Assembly: GCA_046538945.1 (NCBI GenBank) | Contig: JBKHHW010000019.1 | Span: 1-33,331, forward strand | Length of the DNA: 33,331 bases | Direction of reading: 5' to 3' | Source of the DNA: JAEZKC01 sp046538945 | Lineage (GTDB): Bacteria; Fibrobacterota; Chitinivibrionia; Chitinivibrionales; Chitinispirillaceae | Shown here: positions 16,132 through 24,543 of the stretch, one piece after another | How the letters are laid out: the number at the start of each line of letters is the position of its first letter | Numbering within the stretch: position 1 is the first letter of the stretch | Translations under genes and position numbers: made by a program | Notes under the pieces: generated by a model | Database searches by the model: none | The model's input: the letters and a program-made list of their open reading frames with translations, nothing else | Told to the model about the DNA's origin: nothing

Positions 16132-17550
16132 TCAGCACTGGTACTGCTCAAATTCCTTCCAGCTGTTCTTTATCGCCTCCATTACCTCTTTTGAAGAAGC
16201 CAGATTACCCGCAGGAATCATATACAACTTATCCTGATTTCTTTTAATCCATCTGGTGGCAATCTCAAGCTCCGGAAAATCATCTTTTGATGTTTTGAGT
16301 TTCTCCGAAAAAAAATACTCATCCAAATCACGTATGATGTCCTGTTCCTCATTCCAATCGGTACTAAACGGCCTCAGACGGATTTTCTGCTCTTTTCTGA
16401 TCCAGACCAACATACCTTTTCCGGTTTCGGCATGAGGGAGAAGATAAACTGAATCCTCCAGCATTTTGATATCACCTCTGCGCTCCGATATCCGGATCTG
16501 CCTGTTGAGAGGAGGCTTGTATTTCTTTATGAGCCGGTACTCATAGAGAAGGGACTCGAGTTCAGAGCCGCAGGGATGCAGTGTGAATGAATACGCCTGA
16601 TTTCTAAGCTGCTTCAGTTTTTCCGGAGATTCATCATTGAACCTGAAATAGGACTGAAGCCGTCTGCGCATATTGCTTGCCTTGCCGATATAGATATACT
16701 CACCTTCCCGGTTTCTGAAACCGTAAACCCCGGGTCTTTCAGGCAGAGAAGCAATGGTCTGCTGGGAGAAATCCTTTCCCGCAAAAACAGGCCGGACATC
16801 TTCCAGAAGAACCTCTTCCAGCTGCTCGTATGTTTCTATTCCGCTTTCTTTCATCTTTTCAAACAGAGCACAAACTACAGAGCTGAACTGTTCCCCTCTC
16901 TTATAAGCGCTGAGTGCCGTTCTGTGGTATTCTGAAACTGAAGCGGCCGCGCTTTCAAGCTGAAGCGGACGGGGGCAGGCGAGCCTGGAGGCTTTGAACA
17001 GCTGACTCATCAGAAAATAGGTGTCGACACCTATTCCCTTTTCAAAAGCATGCAAGGCAAAAAGGGAATACTGTTCGTGTGAAAAAAACACTGGCACTCT
17101 TTTCCGAAGCTCTACCGCGATCTGCTCCAGCAGCTCATCAGAAAGGGACTGATCAAAGGGTTCGTCACTGAAATCGGTAAGAAGTTCCCGATCTTCGGAG
17201 GAAAGGCTACTTGGGTCAGAAATCCAGGCACTGAGAATGCAATCACTTGATCCAAGCGGATCCCATACAGAGATGTGAAGGATTCTTTTTCCGGAGGTGT
17301 CAGTCAGAAGATAAACAGCGGCCCAGGGCATTGTTGAGATATCCTGCTGCTTTTGAGCAGCAGAGAGCGGGCGAGCGTACCAAAGCCCTTCACTGCAATA
17401 TACCCTGCTGTCTCTGGAAAGTATTGCTTTGACAGCCACGTGAGCCAGTTGTCTGTCCGGGCTTTTGAACTTCAGGAAATTCTCCGCAATCGATTCGGAA
17501 GGACAACCTTCTGGATTGCTGCGCAGGTATGATACGATTTCTTCTTGCAT
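16132..17550 (-). CDS. GIY-YIG nuclease fused to a degenerate DnaQ-like domain
   Basis: The product has 472 residues. Residues 1-62 look like a winged helix (QEEIVSYLRSNPEG...SEGLWYAR). Residues 75-240 follow the plan of a DnaQ-type 3'-5' exonuclease, but the catalytic acids are missing: DTETTG is DTSGKR, the HNAxFD position reads SHEQYS and the HRALxDA position reads HRTALSAYK. Residues 268-350 are a UvrC/Cho-type GIY-YIG domain: PERPGVYGF, YIYIGKASNMRRRLQSYF and ELESLLYEYRLIKKYKPPLN, with Tyr, Arg and Glu in place. The last 120 residues are unassigned. It is related to the PolIII-epsilon/Cho fusions and probably cuts DNA during repair. It lies 62 nt after the rhomboid gene. Confidence 0.8.
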   Translation of the reverse strand: MQEEIVSYLRSNPEGCPSESIAENFLKFKSPDRQLAHVAVKAILSRDSRVYCSEGLWYARPLSAAQKQQDISTMPWAAVYLLTDTSGKRILHISVWDPLGSSDCILSAWISDPSSLSSEDRELLTDFSDEPFDQSLSDELLEQIAVELRKRVPVFFSHEQYSLFALHAFEKGIGVDTYFLMSQLFKASRLACPRPLQLESAAASVSEYHRTALSAYKRGEQFSSVVCALFEKMKESGIETYEQLEEVLLEDVRPVFAGKDFSQQTIASLPERPGVYGFRNREGEYIYIGKASNMRRRLQSYFRFNDESPEKLKQLRNQAYSFTLHPCGSELESLLYEYRLIKKYKPPLNRQIRISERRGDIKMLEDSVYLLPHAETGKGMLVWIRKEQKIRLRPFSTDWNEEQDIIRDLDEYFFSEKLKTSKDDFPELEIATRWIKRNQDKLYMIPAGNLASSKEVMEAIKNSWKEFEQYQC

Positions 17551-17612
17551 ATTTATTGAAAATACTGCATTTGCAGCCCGTTGCTACAGCTTTGTTCAAG
17601 AATTCTTCTATT

Positions 17613-18260
17613 CTACCGCTTTTTGATACCGTTTTTCATCTTCAGATAGAAAGCGCACAATACTCCGAAAACATAGCCACCCGCATGAGCCCACCAGGCT
17701 ACTCCGCCGCCTGCGGTCCGGGGCGAGAAAAGATTGATATATTGGATGTAGAACCAAAAAAGCAGATAGAGAAGGGCAGGAATTCTAAAAAGGAAAACAG
17801 GGGGTATGAAAACAAGAATACGGCTCAACGGAAGATAAACCAGATGAACTCCCATCAGACCTGCGATCGCACCGCTTGCTCCTACAATAGGCAAATCGGA
17901 AAGAGGCGAGGAGGCGACCTGAATGAGCATCGAAACGCATCCACTAAGAATGTAAACTGCAGCAAAACGGAAATGTCCCAGCTCTTTTTCCACCGCAGAC
18001 CCGAAAATCCACATAAACCAGAGATTAGATGCTAGATGAAACAGACTTCCATGCATAAAAAATGCAAAAAACAAAGCTTTCAGGGAAAGAGTCAGTCCCT
18101 CTGTCGGGTTGAAGAGCGAATACATGAAATCAAGCGGTACCAGAGCATTTCCGTGCACGACGGGTTTACGGAGAAAATAAACCAGCACACAGGAAATAAT
18201 CAGCAGTACAGTTACAGCCGGGATTCCTTTTCTGTCGATCTCGTTTTTTACGGGAATCAT
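17613..18260 (-). CDS. Rhomboid-family intramembrane serine protease
   Basis: The product has 215 residues with about six membrane segments. The family signature is complete: HGSLFHLASNLWFMWIFGSAVE in the second helix region, the catalytic Ser in GASGAIAGLMG and the catalytic His in WAHAGGYVFG. Rhomboids cut single-pass membrane proteins within the bilayer. The substrate is unknown. The GIY-YIG gene follows in the same direction after 62 nt. The start is supported by a spaced AGGA about 12 nt upstream and by the family-typical MIPVKNEI opening. Confidence 0.93.
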   Translation of the reverse strand: MIPVKNEIDRKGIPAVTVLLIISCVLVYFLRKPVVHGNALVPLDFMYSLFNPTEGLTLSLKALFFAFFMHGSLFHLASNLWFMWIFGSAVEKELGHFRFAAVYILSGCVSMLIQVASSPLSDLPIVGASGAIAGLMGVHLVYLPLSRILVFIPPVFLFRIPALLYLLFWFYIQYINLFSPRTAGGGVAWWAHAGGYVFGVLCAFYLKMKNGIKKR

Positions 18261-18365
18261 CGCACATTTTTTCCTGGAAATAATTCCAATAAAACAATAT
18301 ACTTCTGAAAAAATCGTAATAAACTATATCAAGAGGAGAAAATAACACTTTACCGTGACGAATAA

Positions 18366-18414
18366 TTGCAGTGTACATGACAAAATAGTATATTAGACAG
18401 TAAAGGTCTTTACT
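18366..18414 (+). promoter_or_regulatory. Promoter with inverted repeat at the start point (HTH/H1-like gene)
   Basis: TTGCAG (18366-18371) and TATATT (18389-18394) are 17 nt apart. Right at the predicted start lies a perfect 7-bp inverted repeat, AGTAAAG/CTTTACT (18399-18405 and 18408-18414, 2-nt gap). It is a candidate operator, possibly for autoregulation. The leader before the ATG at 18508 is about 107 nt. Confidence 0.55.
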
Positions 18415-18507
18415 CCTCATCATCATACACTTGGCAGCCACCGGTAACTTCGACATACATTGTATTTTAACAGCATTGTTTCATCAAACAAAGAGGAGTA
18501 GTCCAGT

Positions 18508-18876
18508 ATGGCCAAAATCACAAAATCTCAACTGATCAAGCTGCAGAAGAAGCTTAAAACCGATGCCGCCATCGGCGACCAGTTCGGCATCACCCGCCAG
18601 GCTGTCCACCAGCTCCGTAAAAAGTACGGAATCGAATCTTCCATCGCCAACAACCCCGAGCGTAATGCGCAAATCGTCGACCTGTATGAAAGCGGAACTT
18701 CCGGAACAGCTCTTGCCAAAAAATACAAACTCTCAGTCAGCCAAACATACCGTATCATCAACGAGGCTAAAGCCAAAACTAAAAAAAGCAAGGCAAAAGC
18801 AGCCAAAAAGACCAAAAAGGCAGCTAAACCGGCTAAGAAAACAGCCAAAAAAGCTACAAAGAAAAAAAGGAAATAA
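18508..18876 (+). CDS. Helix-turn-helix protein with histone-H1-like tail
   Basis: The product has 122 residues. Two helix-turn-helix-like units are visible: DAAIGDQFGITRQAVHQLRKKYG (about 19-41) and SGTALAKKYKLSVSQTYRII (about 64-84). The last 38 residues are almost only Lys, Ala, Thr and Pro (KKTKKAAKPAKKTAKKATKK), like histone H1 or bacterial H1-like proteins. It probably binds DNA broadly, as a nucleoid protein or global regulator; this is inference. GAGGAG 9 nt before the ATG, a clear promoter and a strong terminator show a monocistronic, probably well expressed gene. Confidence 0.8.
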   Translation: MAKITKSQLIKLQKKLKTDAAIGDQFGITRQAVHQLRKKYGIESSIANNPERNAQIVDLYESGTSGTALAKKYKLSVSQTYRIINEAKAKTKKSKAKAAKKTKKAAKPAKKTAKKATKKKRK

Positions 18877-18900
18877 GCAGCAGTTTTTTTGCTTCATAGA

Positions 18901-18932
18901 AAAGGCCCTGTCGATCAAAGGGCCTTTTTTTT
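18901..18932 (+). terminator. Rho-independent terminator of the HTH/H1-like gene
   Basis: AAAGGCCCT (18901-18909) pairs with AGGGCCTTT (18919-18927) around a 9-nt loop, followed by T to 18932. It lies 24 nt after the stop codon. Confidence 0.93.
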
Positions 18933-19010
18933 ACAAACCCTCTCCTTCTGACTTTCTATTTCTTCAAAATTTTTGATTGTTTGCCATGCAGTGAGTAGTT
19001 TTAGCTTCGT

Positions 19011-20654
19011 ATGAAAGAGCAAAACCGAAACAGCACCCCTCCGAGCAGTTCCAATGCTCCAACCGATCCGAAGGGTCCCAAGTCTGTCAGCCGTACCATA
19101 TCGATCGCTACTCTGATAATGATGAGTTCCGTTTTTCTGAGCCGCATTACAGGCATGCTCAGAGAAGTCACTCTTGCCTATGTCGGAGGAACCAGCAGTG
19201 AAATGGATGCCTATGTTGCGGCTTTTCTGATCCCGGAACTGCTAAACCACTTCCTGGCAGGAGGTTTCCTTTCTGTTACTTTCATTCCTATTTTCCAAAA
19301 ATATCTGGTTAAGAACGATCATGAGGGTGCCTGGAAAACGTTCTCGAACATGATTACCATAGGAACAGTAGCGTTTCTTATACTTCTTCCTCTATCCGTG
19401 ATTTTTGCACCCTACATTCTATCTCTCACCGGATTCGAAAGTCAAGATCCCGAAACCTTCAAATTGAGTGTAAAGCTCACCAGAATCATTCTTCCGGCAC
19501 AGCTTCTCTTTTACTGGGGAGCATTTCTGATGGCAGTTCAGTATGCCAATCAGAAATTTCTGCTTCCAGCTCTCTCTCCTCTCCTCTACAATGTGGGCAT
19601 CATCTCGGGAGGACTTCTGCTGGGCCCCCATTTCGGAATAGAAGGATTCGCATGGGGAGTTCTGGGAGGCGCGTTCTTCGGAAATATCGTGGTACAACTC
19701 CCGGGTGCAATGCGCACCGGAATGAAATACAGATACCGCTTCAAACCAAATGATGCTGAATTCATCCATTACCTGAAAATCACCATTCCCCTGATCGCCG
19801 GACTGGGAATGACTTTCTCAAACGAGATCTTCTTCCGTTACTTCGCCTCGTTTCTGGAACAGGGTGCTGTCGCCAGTGCAAACTACGCCCTGCGCACAAT
19901 GATGATACTGGTGGGTGTTTTCGGTCAAGCCTCGGGAGTGGCATTCTACCCCTATCTCTCAAAGCTCGCAGCCGAACAGGCATTCGCAAAGATGACATCC
20001 ATACTCAACAACATGATAAACAAGATCGCCCTCTACCTTCTCCCTCTGTCGGCGATCATGATGGTTCTGTCATATCAGATAATCACAATTCTTTATGAAC
20101 ACGGTCAGTTCAGTCAGGAATCAACCCGGGAAACAGCTCCCGTTCTCACCATGTATCTCTTCGGGGCTTTCGCCAGTTCAGTTTCCATTCTCGTTGCCAG
20201 ACCGTTCTACGCACTTCAGAAAACCTTTCTTCCCATGGCGGTCAGCACATCTGTATCGCTTCTCAGCATCCCTCTCTATTATTTATTGAGCAGATACATG
20301 GGACCTAAAGGATTGGGTCTGGCCGCAAGTTTGGCCATGACCCTCCAATTTCTGATCCTCTACTTCATCTGGTGCCGCAGGTATGGAGGCTTCTCGGCGG
20401 TAAAAAAAGAACTGAAGGCTCTTGTGAAAATCATTGCTGTCGCACTGACCGGAGCTTTTATCTGCCATATGATTCAGCTTTATATGAAGAACATCACTTT
20501 CACGGAAATTCGCAGATTACACGCCCTGATCACATGTATCGCAGCCTCGCTGCCTTCACTTGCAGTCGTATTTGTCCTTTATGAAATTCTCGGCCTGCAG
20601 AAATTCAAAGATTCTGTGACAGGTCTGCTCAGAGGAAAAAAGAAATCATCTTAA
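19011..20654 (+). CDS. murJ: Lipid II flippase
   Basis: MurJ (MviN) flips the peptidoglycan precursor lipid II to the outer face of the cytoplasmic membrane. The 547-residue protein has about 14 membrane helices and begins, after a 27-residue polar leader, with the typical SVFLSRITGMLREVTLAYVGG. EMDAYVAAFLIPELLNHFLAGG and GAVASANYALRTMMI are also family hallmarks. The ribosome-binding site is weak, and no promoter was seen between the terminator at 18932 and the start. The last 9 nt overlap the end of the convergent ptsP. Confidence 0.95.
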   Translation: MKEQNRNSTPPSSSNAPTDPKGPKSVSRTISIATLIMMSSVFLSRITGMLREVTLAYVGGTSSEMDAYVAAFLIPELLNHFLAGGFLSVTFIPIFQKYLVKNDHEGAWKTFSNMITIGTVAFLILLPLSVIFAPYILSLTGFESQDPETFKLSVKLTRIILPAQLLFYWGAFLMAVQYANQKFLLPALSPLLYNVGIISGGLLLGPHFGIEGFAWGVLGGAFFGNIVVQLPGAMRTGMKYRYRFKPNDAEFIHYLKITIPLIAGLGMTFSNEIFFRYFASFLEQGAVASANYALRTMMILVGVFGQASGVAFYPYLSKLAAEQAFAKMTSILNNMINKIALYLLPLSAIMMVLSYQIITILYEHGQFSQESTRETAPVLTMYLFGAFASSVSILVARPFYALQKTFLPMAVSTSVSLLSIPLYYLLSRYMGPKGLGLAASLAMTLQFLILYFIWCRRYGGFSAVKKELKALVKIIAVALTGAFICHMIQLYMKNITFTEIRRLHALITCIAASLPSLAVVFVLYEILGLQKFKDSVTGLLRGKKKSS

Positions 20655-22880
20655 AAGGCGAGCTACTTCCGAAACTTTTCTACTGGTGGTCAATTTATCT
20701 GTCAGCTTTACAGCAGCTTCTGAATCAATCCTGCCTACAGCCTTCTGGATTTTGGGAACATACTGTGCTTCAAGGCTGAGAGTTCTGATCCCGCTTCCGA
20801 TGAAAAAGGGAATGTATTTTTCCTGATGTGCCATATCTCCGCATATTATTACCTCTTTATTCTCCCGCGAAGCCGCATCAGCCACTTTTCTGACAGCCCT
20901 CAGTATAGACGGATGATGAGGAATATAGAACCCGGCGACCTTTTCATTAGTTCTGTCAACAGCAAGCATGTACTGGACCAAATCGTTTGTTCCTATTGAG
21001 AAGAAATCAACCTCTTCAACAAATTCATCTATCATTTCCACCACTGAAGGTACTTCCACCATCATACCTATTTTCGCACTGCTGTTATGGGGAACCCTGG
21101 CTTTTTTCAGCTGAACCATACAGTCCTGAACGGCAGTCTTCGCTTCCAGAAACTCTTCCAGAGAGGAGATCATGGGAAACGTTATCCGTATATCAGTATC
21201 GAAACCGGCCCGCAACATGGCCCTGATCTGCTGAACGAATGTCTCCTTGTTGCAAAGAGAGAAGCGGATGGAACGCATACCAAGAAACGGATTCTGCTCT
21301 TTTGCCATATCGTAGTATGAGAGGACCTTGTCGCCCCCGATATCAAGAGTACGGAAGACGATCTCTTTTCCGGGCATTCCCTTCACCAGCTGTCGGTACA
21401 CCACATACTGTTCCTCTTCGGACGGAAAGTCACTCCTGATAAGGAAAGGAAATTCAGTTCTGTAGAGACCAATTCCCTCGCATTTCATTTCACGGGCCAG
21501 CTTGAGATCCGAGAGAAGATTTATGCTTGCAAGTAGCTTGACCTTCTGGCCATCGCGTGTGTACGTCTCCTCTTTCACTGCCGTTTTGACCGTATTCACC
21601 CTGCTTCGGGCTTCATTTCTGACCGCAAAACCGGATATTACACTCGGAGATGGGTTGATGTGCAGATTTCCCACTTCCGCATCGAGTATCACCTGAGTTT
21701 CATCAGGTACAGAAAGCAAACGAGGCTGATCAATAATCACCAGTGGAACCCTGAGTGAACGGGCCAGAATGGAAAGGTGAGAAGTAACACCTCCGGTTAC
21801 AAGCACCACTCCCAACACATTCTCACTTGAGAGCTTGAGCATGTCGGAAGGGAACAACTCACGCGCTATGACCACATGATTCTCACATCTGTAATGCTCT
21901 CTGAGTTCCGCAACCAGATTTCCTATGAGCCGAATGGTAAGATCCTCTATGTCCTGAACCTTCTCCTTGATGTAGTGATTAGCACCGTGGGAAAAAAGTT
22001 CGATATACTGCCTGGCGACTTTGAGAATCGCTTCGGGAGGATTCATCCCCAGCTCTATATGATGAGTCATCGCCCCTATGAATTCAGTATCCTTCAAAAG
22101 CAGCAGATGAGCGGTAAAGATCAAGGATGCCACATCCGTGAGTTTCTCCTCCACCCTTGCCTGAAGATCCTCCAGCTGATGCTCCGTTACGGCAATCGCC
22201 TTCTGGAAATCCTCCAGTGAATACCGCATTTCATACTTCTTATGAAGAAAATTTTCAAATGTACGGTCCCGATCTATGATCCTTACAGGACCGGTGGCAA
22301 ATCCCTCGGAAGCCACTTTTCCTTTAGCAAGTTTGAGAATTCTTCTGCTTTTCTTTTCGTCAAACGGTCGTTTGATCTTCAGAGTCATCAGCAATCGAGC
22401 GTTTTCCAGCAAATTGGCAAGCTGAGAAGCCACAGCTCTGAGAGTAACGATGTCTCTGTCCTGGAAGAGACGCTTTTGCCTCTGTACAACCAGAACTCCT
22501 ATTCTGGAAAGACCTCTCACAATCGGAACCGCCATGAATACTTTATATTTTTCTTCCGATGTCTCAGGGAAGTATCTGAAATTAGGATGACTGCTTCCCT
22601 CTTTTTCGTAGATAGGGCGAAGCTCCTTCAATGCAAGACCCGCAAGACCTTCTCCAAGCTTCAAGCGAACCCGGTTCAAACTTTCAGCTCTCAATCCGTG
22701 AGTTGCCCGAAGTACCAGCTCTCTTCTGTTTTCATCATACAGATAGATAGAACATACTGCGGCACTCATGTGACTTGCCACCATATCAACAATCTTCTGA
22801 AGAAACGACTCAATATTCTGAGTGTCCGAGAAGACCTCGTTTAACTCTCCAATGTCACAAATAAGCTGAATGTGATCCAT
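20646..22880 (-). CDS. ptsP: PEP-protein phosphotransferase with GAF domain (EI-Ntr)
   Basis: The product has 744 residues. An N-terminal GAF domain (about 1-165) is followed by the enzyme I core. The phospho-His lies in TGGVTSHLSILARS (about residue 366) and the PEP-binding barrel has GIGLYRTEFPF and IGTNDLVQYMLAVDR. The catalytic Cys is near 678 in CGDMAHQ; most enzymes I have CGEMA. In the nitrogen PTS it passes phosphate from PEP to NPr and EIIA-Ntr in a regulatory relay, and GAF may sense a nitrogen or redox signal. No HPr/NPr or EIIA gene is next to it. Its stop overlaps the end of convergent murJ. Confidence 0.92.
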   Translation of the reverse strand: MDHIQLICDIGELNEVFSDTQNIESFLQKIVDMVASHMSAAVCSIYLYDENRRELVLRATHGLRAESLNRVRLKLGEGLAGLALKELRPIYEKEGSSHPNFRYFPETSEEKYKVFMAVPIVRGLSRIGVLVVQRQKRLFQDRDIVTLRAVASQLANLLENARLLMTLKIKRPFDEKKSRRILKLAKGKVASEGFATGPVRIIDRDRTFENFLHKKYEMRYSLEDFQKAIAVTEHQLEDLQARVEEKLTDVASLIFTAHLLLLKDTEFIGAMTHHIELGMNPPEAILKVARQYIELFSHGANHYIKEKVQDIEDLTIRLIGNLVAELREHYRCENHVVIARELFPSDMLKLSSENVLGVVLVTGGVTSHLSILARSLRVPLVIIDQPRLLSVPDETQVILDAEVGNLHINPSPSVISGFAVRNEARSRVNTVKTAVKEETYTRDGQKVKLLASINLLSDLKLAREMKCEGIGLYRTEFPFLIRSDFPSEEEQYVVYRQLVKGMPGKEIVFRTLDIGGDKVLSYYDMAKEQNPFLGMRSIRFSLCNKETFVQQIRAMLRAGFDTDIRITFPMISSLEEFLEAKTAVQDCMVQLKKARVPHNSSAKIGMMVEVPSVVEMIDEFVEEVDFFSIGTNDLVQYMLAVDRTNEKVAGFYIPHHPSILRAVRKVADAASRENKEVIICGDMAHQEKYIPFFIGSGIRTLSLEAQYVPKIQKAVGRIDSEAAVKLTDKLTTSRKVSEVARLLR

Positions 22881-22974
22881 ATACTCGTGCTTGAAACTGT
22901 AAAAATTTCCAGACCTAACCGAAAAATAATTCCCGACTGATCATCTAGCTATTGCCAATTTCATTTATCTATCT

Positions 22975-23130
22975 TCAGAAACACTTTTTTTCTTTAAGGA
23001 TCCGATCTTCAGGTATTCCCATCCTAACCACTTCAACACCGCACTGCAAGGATGTACTACATCTCTTACAGCCGAAAGCAGATTTCCAGGCAACAGACCC
23101 AAAATTTGATATTACCCCTTTTCGAATCAT
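22975..23130 (-). CDS. Possible small Cys-containing protein
   Basis: This 51-residue frame starts MIRKGVISNFGSVAWKS and has four Cys (CKRCSTSLQC and a penultimate Cys). The main support is a near-ideal GGAGG 5 nt before the ATG at 23130. No homology is known to me. It lies alone in a stretch that otherwise seems non-coding (22881-23435). It could be a real micro-ORF or chance. Confidence 0.3.
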   Translation of the reverse strand: MIRKGVISNFGSVAWKSAFGCKRCSTSLQCGVEVVRMGIPEDRILKEKKCF

Positions 23131-23435
23131 CCATACCTCCACTATTCTGCTGCCTGGAATCCACAATCAAGCATTTCAGCAGTCAGACATTTAAGGAAAA
23201 CTAAAATCGAATGAAGATCACACACCCCCGGAACCAATTTTCATGCCACCGCAACGGAATAGATTCAGGGCATAAATATGAAAGTGTTCTGCCCGCGTGG
23301 ATATGACAAATTTGTACTGTTGATCAAAAATTGTAGCAGACTGGTATGTATCAAAACAACAGTATCTGCCATAATCTAATTTCTAAACATAATAACAGGA
23401 TCAACCAATACTCCACATCTGAAAACCGAGGCGAA
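23131..23435. other. Intergenic stretch before the thioredoxin gene
   Basis: No gene or strong hairpin is visible. A weak promoter-like pair, TTGATC and TATGTA near 23320-23350 with a 19-nt gap, could serve the thioredoxin gene but is poor. Confidence 0.35.
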
Positions 23436-23879
23436 ATGAAAAAGGTACCTAACCAGGTCAGACTTGTAGTTCTTCTGATAGCAGTACTAATGATCGGCTA
23501 CGGCTGCTCCAAAAAGGAAAAATCATCCGAGGAAACCGGGTCGCTGAAATCCGAACTCATAAAGAATATCCAAAATATAAACCAATTTGACTCCATAGTG
23601 CAGTCTTCGGGACGCAAACTGCTGGTTTTTGATCTGTATGCCGATTGGTGCGGACCATGTAAGGTTCTGGAACCCATTCTCAAAGAAGTTGCAGAGATGC
23701 AAAGTCAGAAAGCCAACTTCTATAAAGTCGATATCGACAAACACACCCACATCGCCCGGGAATTCCGTGTCAAAGGCATCCCTTATGTTGTTTTGGTTAA
23801 AGAGGGACAGGTAATCCATTCGATCACCGGAGTTCAACCGAAAGTCGTATACCTTGAGGCGGTGGAAAAGTTCCAGTGA
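23436..23879 (+). CDS. Lipoprotein thioredoxin
   Basis: The product is about 147 residues from the ATG at 23436, which has GAGG just upstream and gives a lipoprotein signal sequence with lipobox IGYGC (Cys24). The longer frame to 23346 lacks these. A thioredoxin fold follows, with the active site ADWCGPC (Cys near 73 and 76) and the cis-Pro loop in KGIPYVV. WCGPC is the classical reducing thioredoxin site, unlike the DsbA-type. Placement outside the cytoplasm suggests thiol-disulfide exchange on envelope proteins. The gene appears monocistronic. Confidence 0.88.
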   Translation: MKKVPNQVRLVVLLIAVLMIGYGCSKKEKSSEETGSLKSELIKNIQNINQFDSIVQSSGRKLLVFDLYADWCGPCKVLEPILKEVAEMQSQKANFYKVDIDKHTHIAREFRVKGIPYVVLVKEGQVIHSITGVQPKVVYLEAVEKFQ

Positions 23880-23883
23880 TATT

Positions 23884-23922
23884 TTTTCCGGCAGATTTTC
23901 CGGAAAACGTTGATATTCAACG
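23884..23922. terminator. Tandem hairpins after the thioredoxin gene
   Basis: TTTTCCGG/CCGGAAAA (23884-23891 and 23900-23907) and CGTTGA/TCAACG (23908-23913 and 23917-23922) lie back to back from 5 nt after the stop codon. There is no proper T run on the plus strand, so they may act as a weak terminator or protect the mRNA end. Confidence 0.35.
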
Positions 23923-23986
23923 ACTTGTTCCCTATAAATTGATATTTTAAAATCTAATAATTAGTTTTTTGTTAGATCAGTGAACC

Positions 23987-24016
23987 TTGAACAGATAATT
24001 TTCGACAAATTATATT
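23987..24016 (+). promoter_or_regulatory. Promoter of the PilZ gene
   Basis: TTGAAC (23987-23992) and TATATT (24011-24016) are separated by 18 nt. The expected transcript start near 24023 excludes the upstream TTG frame start and fits the ATG at 24060. Confidence 0.5.
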
Positions 24017-24059
24017 GGTGTGGGAACGTATACAACTAGCGTTGGAAGGAGACTGCTCC

Positions 24060-24362
24060 ATGCCATCAGATAAAAGAAAATTTACTCGTCAACCCTGCTA
24101 TGATAAGTTCTTCATACAGAAATCCTTTCAGGATCAGAGCTGTCCTGATACACTGAAGCCCATTTATCTAAGAGATGTAAGCGAAGGCGGTATATCAGGA
24201 ACATACTTCGGAGAAGATATTCCTGACCATGAAGAGGTTCTGTATCTGAAAGATTCCAAGGGCCAGGTGAAACCGGTTCGACTCGTTTGGGCAGTCCGTA
24301 GCGTGGAAGCAGTCTATATGCTGGGTTTCAAATACGAGAACAATACTGTGTTCGCCGCATGA
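24060..24362 (+). CDS. PilZ-domain protein (c-di-GMP binding)
   Basis: The product is about 100 residues from the ATG at 24060, where AAGGAG lies 9 nt upstream. The c-di-GMP-binding motifs of PilZ are present: RKFTR (the RxxxR loop) near the N-terminus and DVSEGGISG (the D/NxSxxG motif) near residues 40-48, followed by beta strands. A single-domain PilZ protein usually acts as an adaptor that changes motility, secretion or envelope functions when c-di-GMP rises. It is convergent with the hydrogenase cluster, and the target is unknown. Confidence 0.8.
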   Translation: MPSDKRKFTRQPCYDKFFIQKSFQDQSCPDTLKPIYLRDVSEGGISGTYFGEDIPDHEEVLYLKDSKGQVKPVRLVWAVRSVEAVYMLGFKYENNTVFAA

Positions 24363-24543
24363 AAGGTCAGGCATAATACCTCTTTACCGGGTTTTAACCT
24401 AACTGCCGTAATCTGATTCACAGCAATACCCCTCAGATTCAAGTGTCCGGCTTGCTGTTTTCTGAATTCTCCTTATCCGTTGTGCTGATGACGCATTCTT
24501 TTAGGAGTACAGATCGGATAGCCAAGCTGCACTCCGATTCCAG

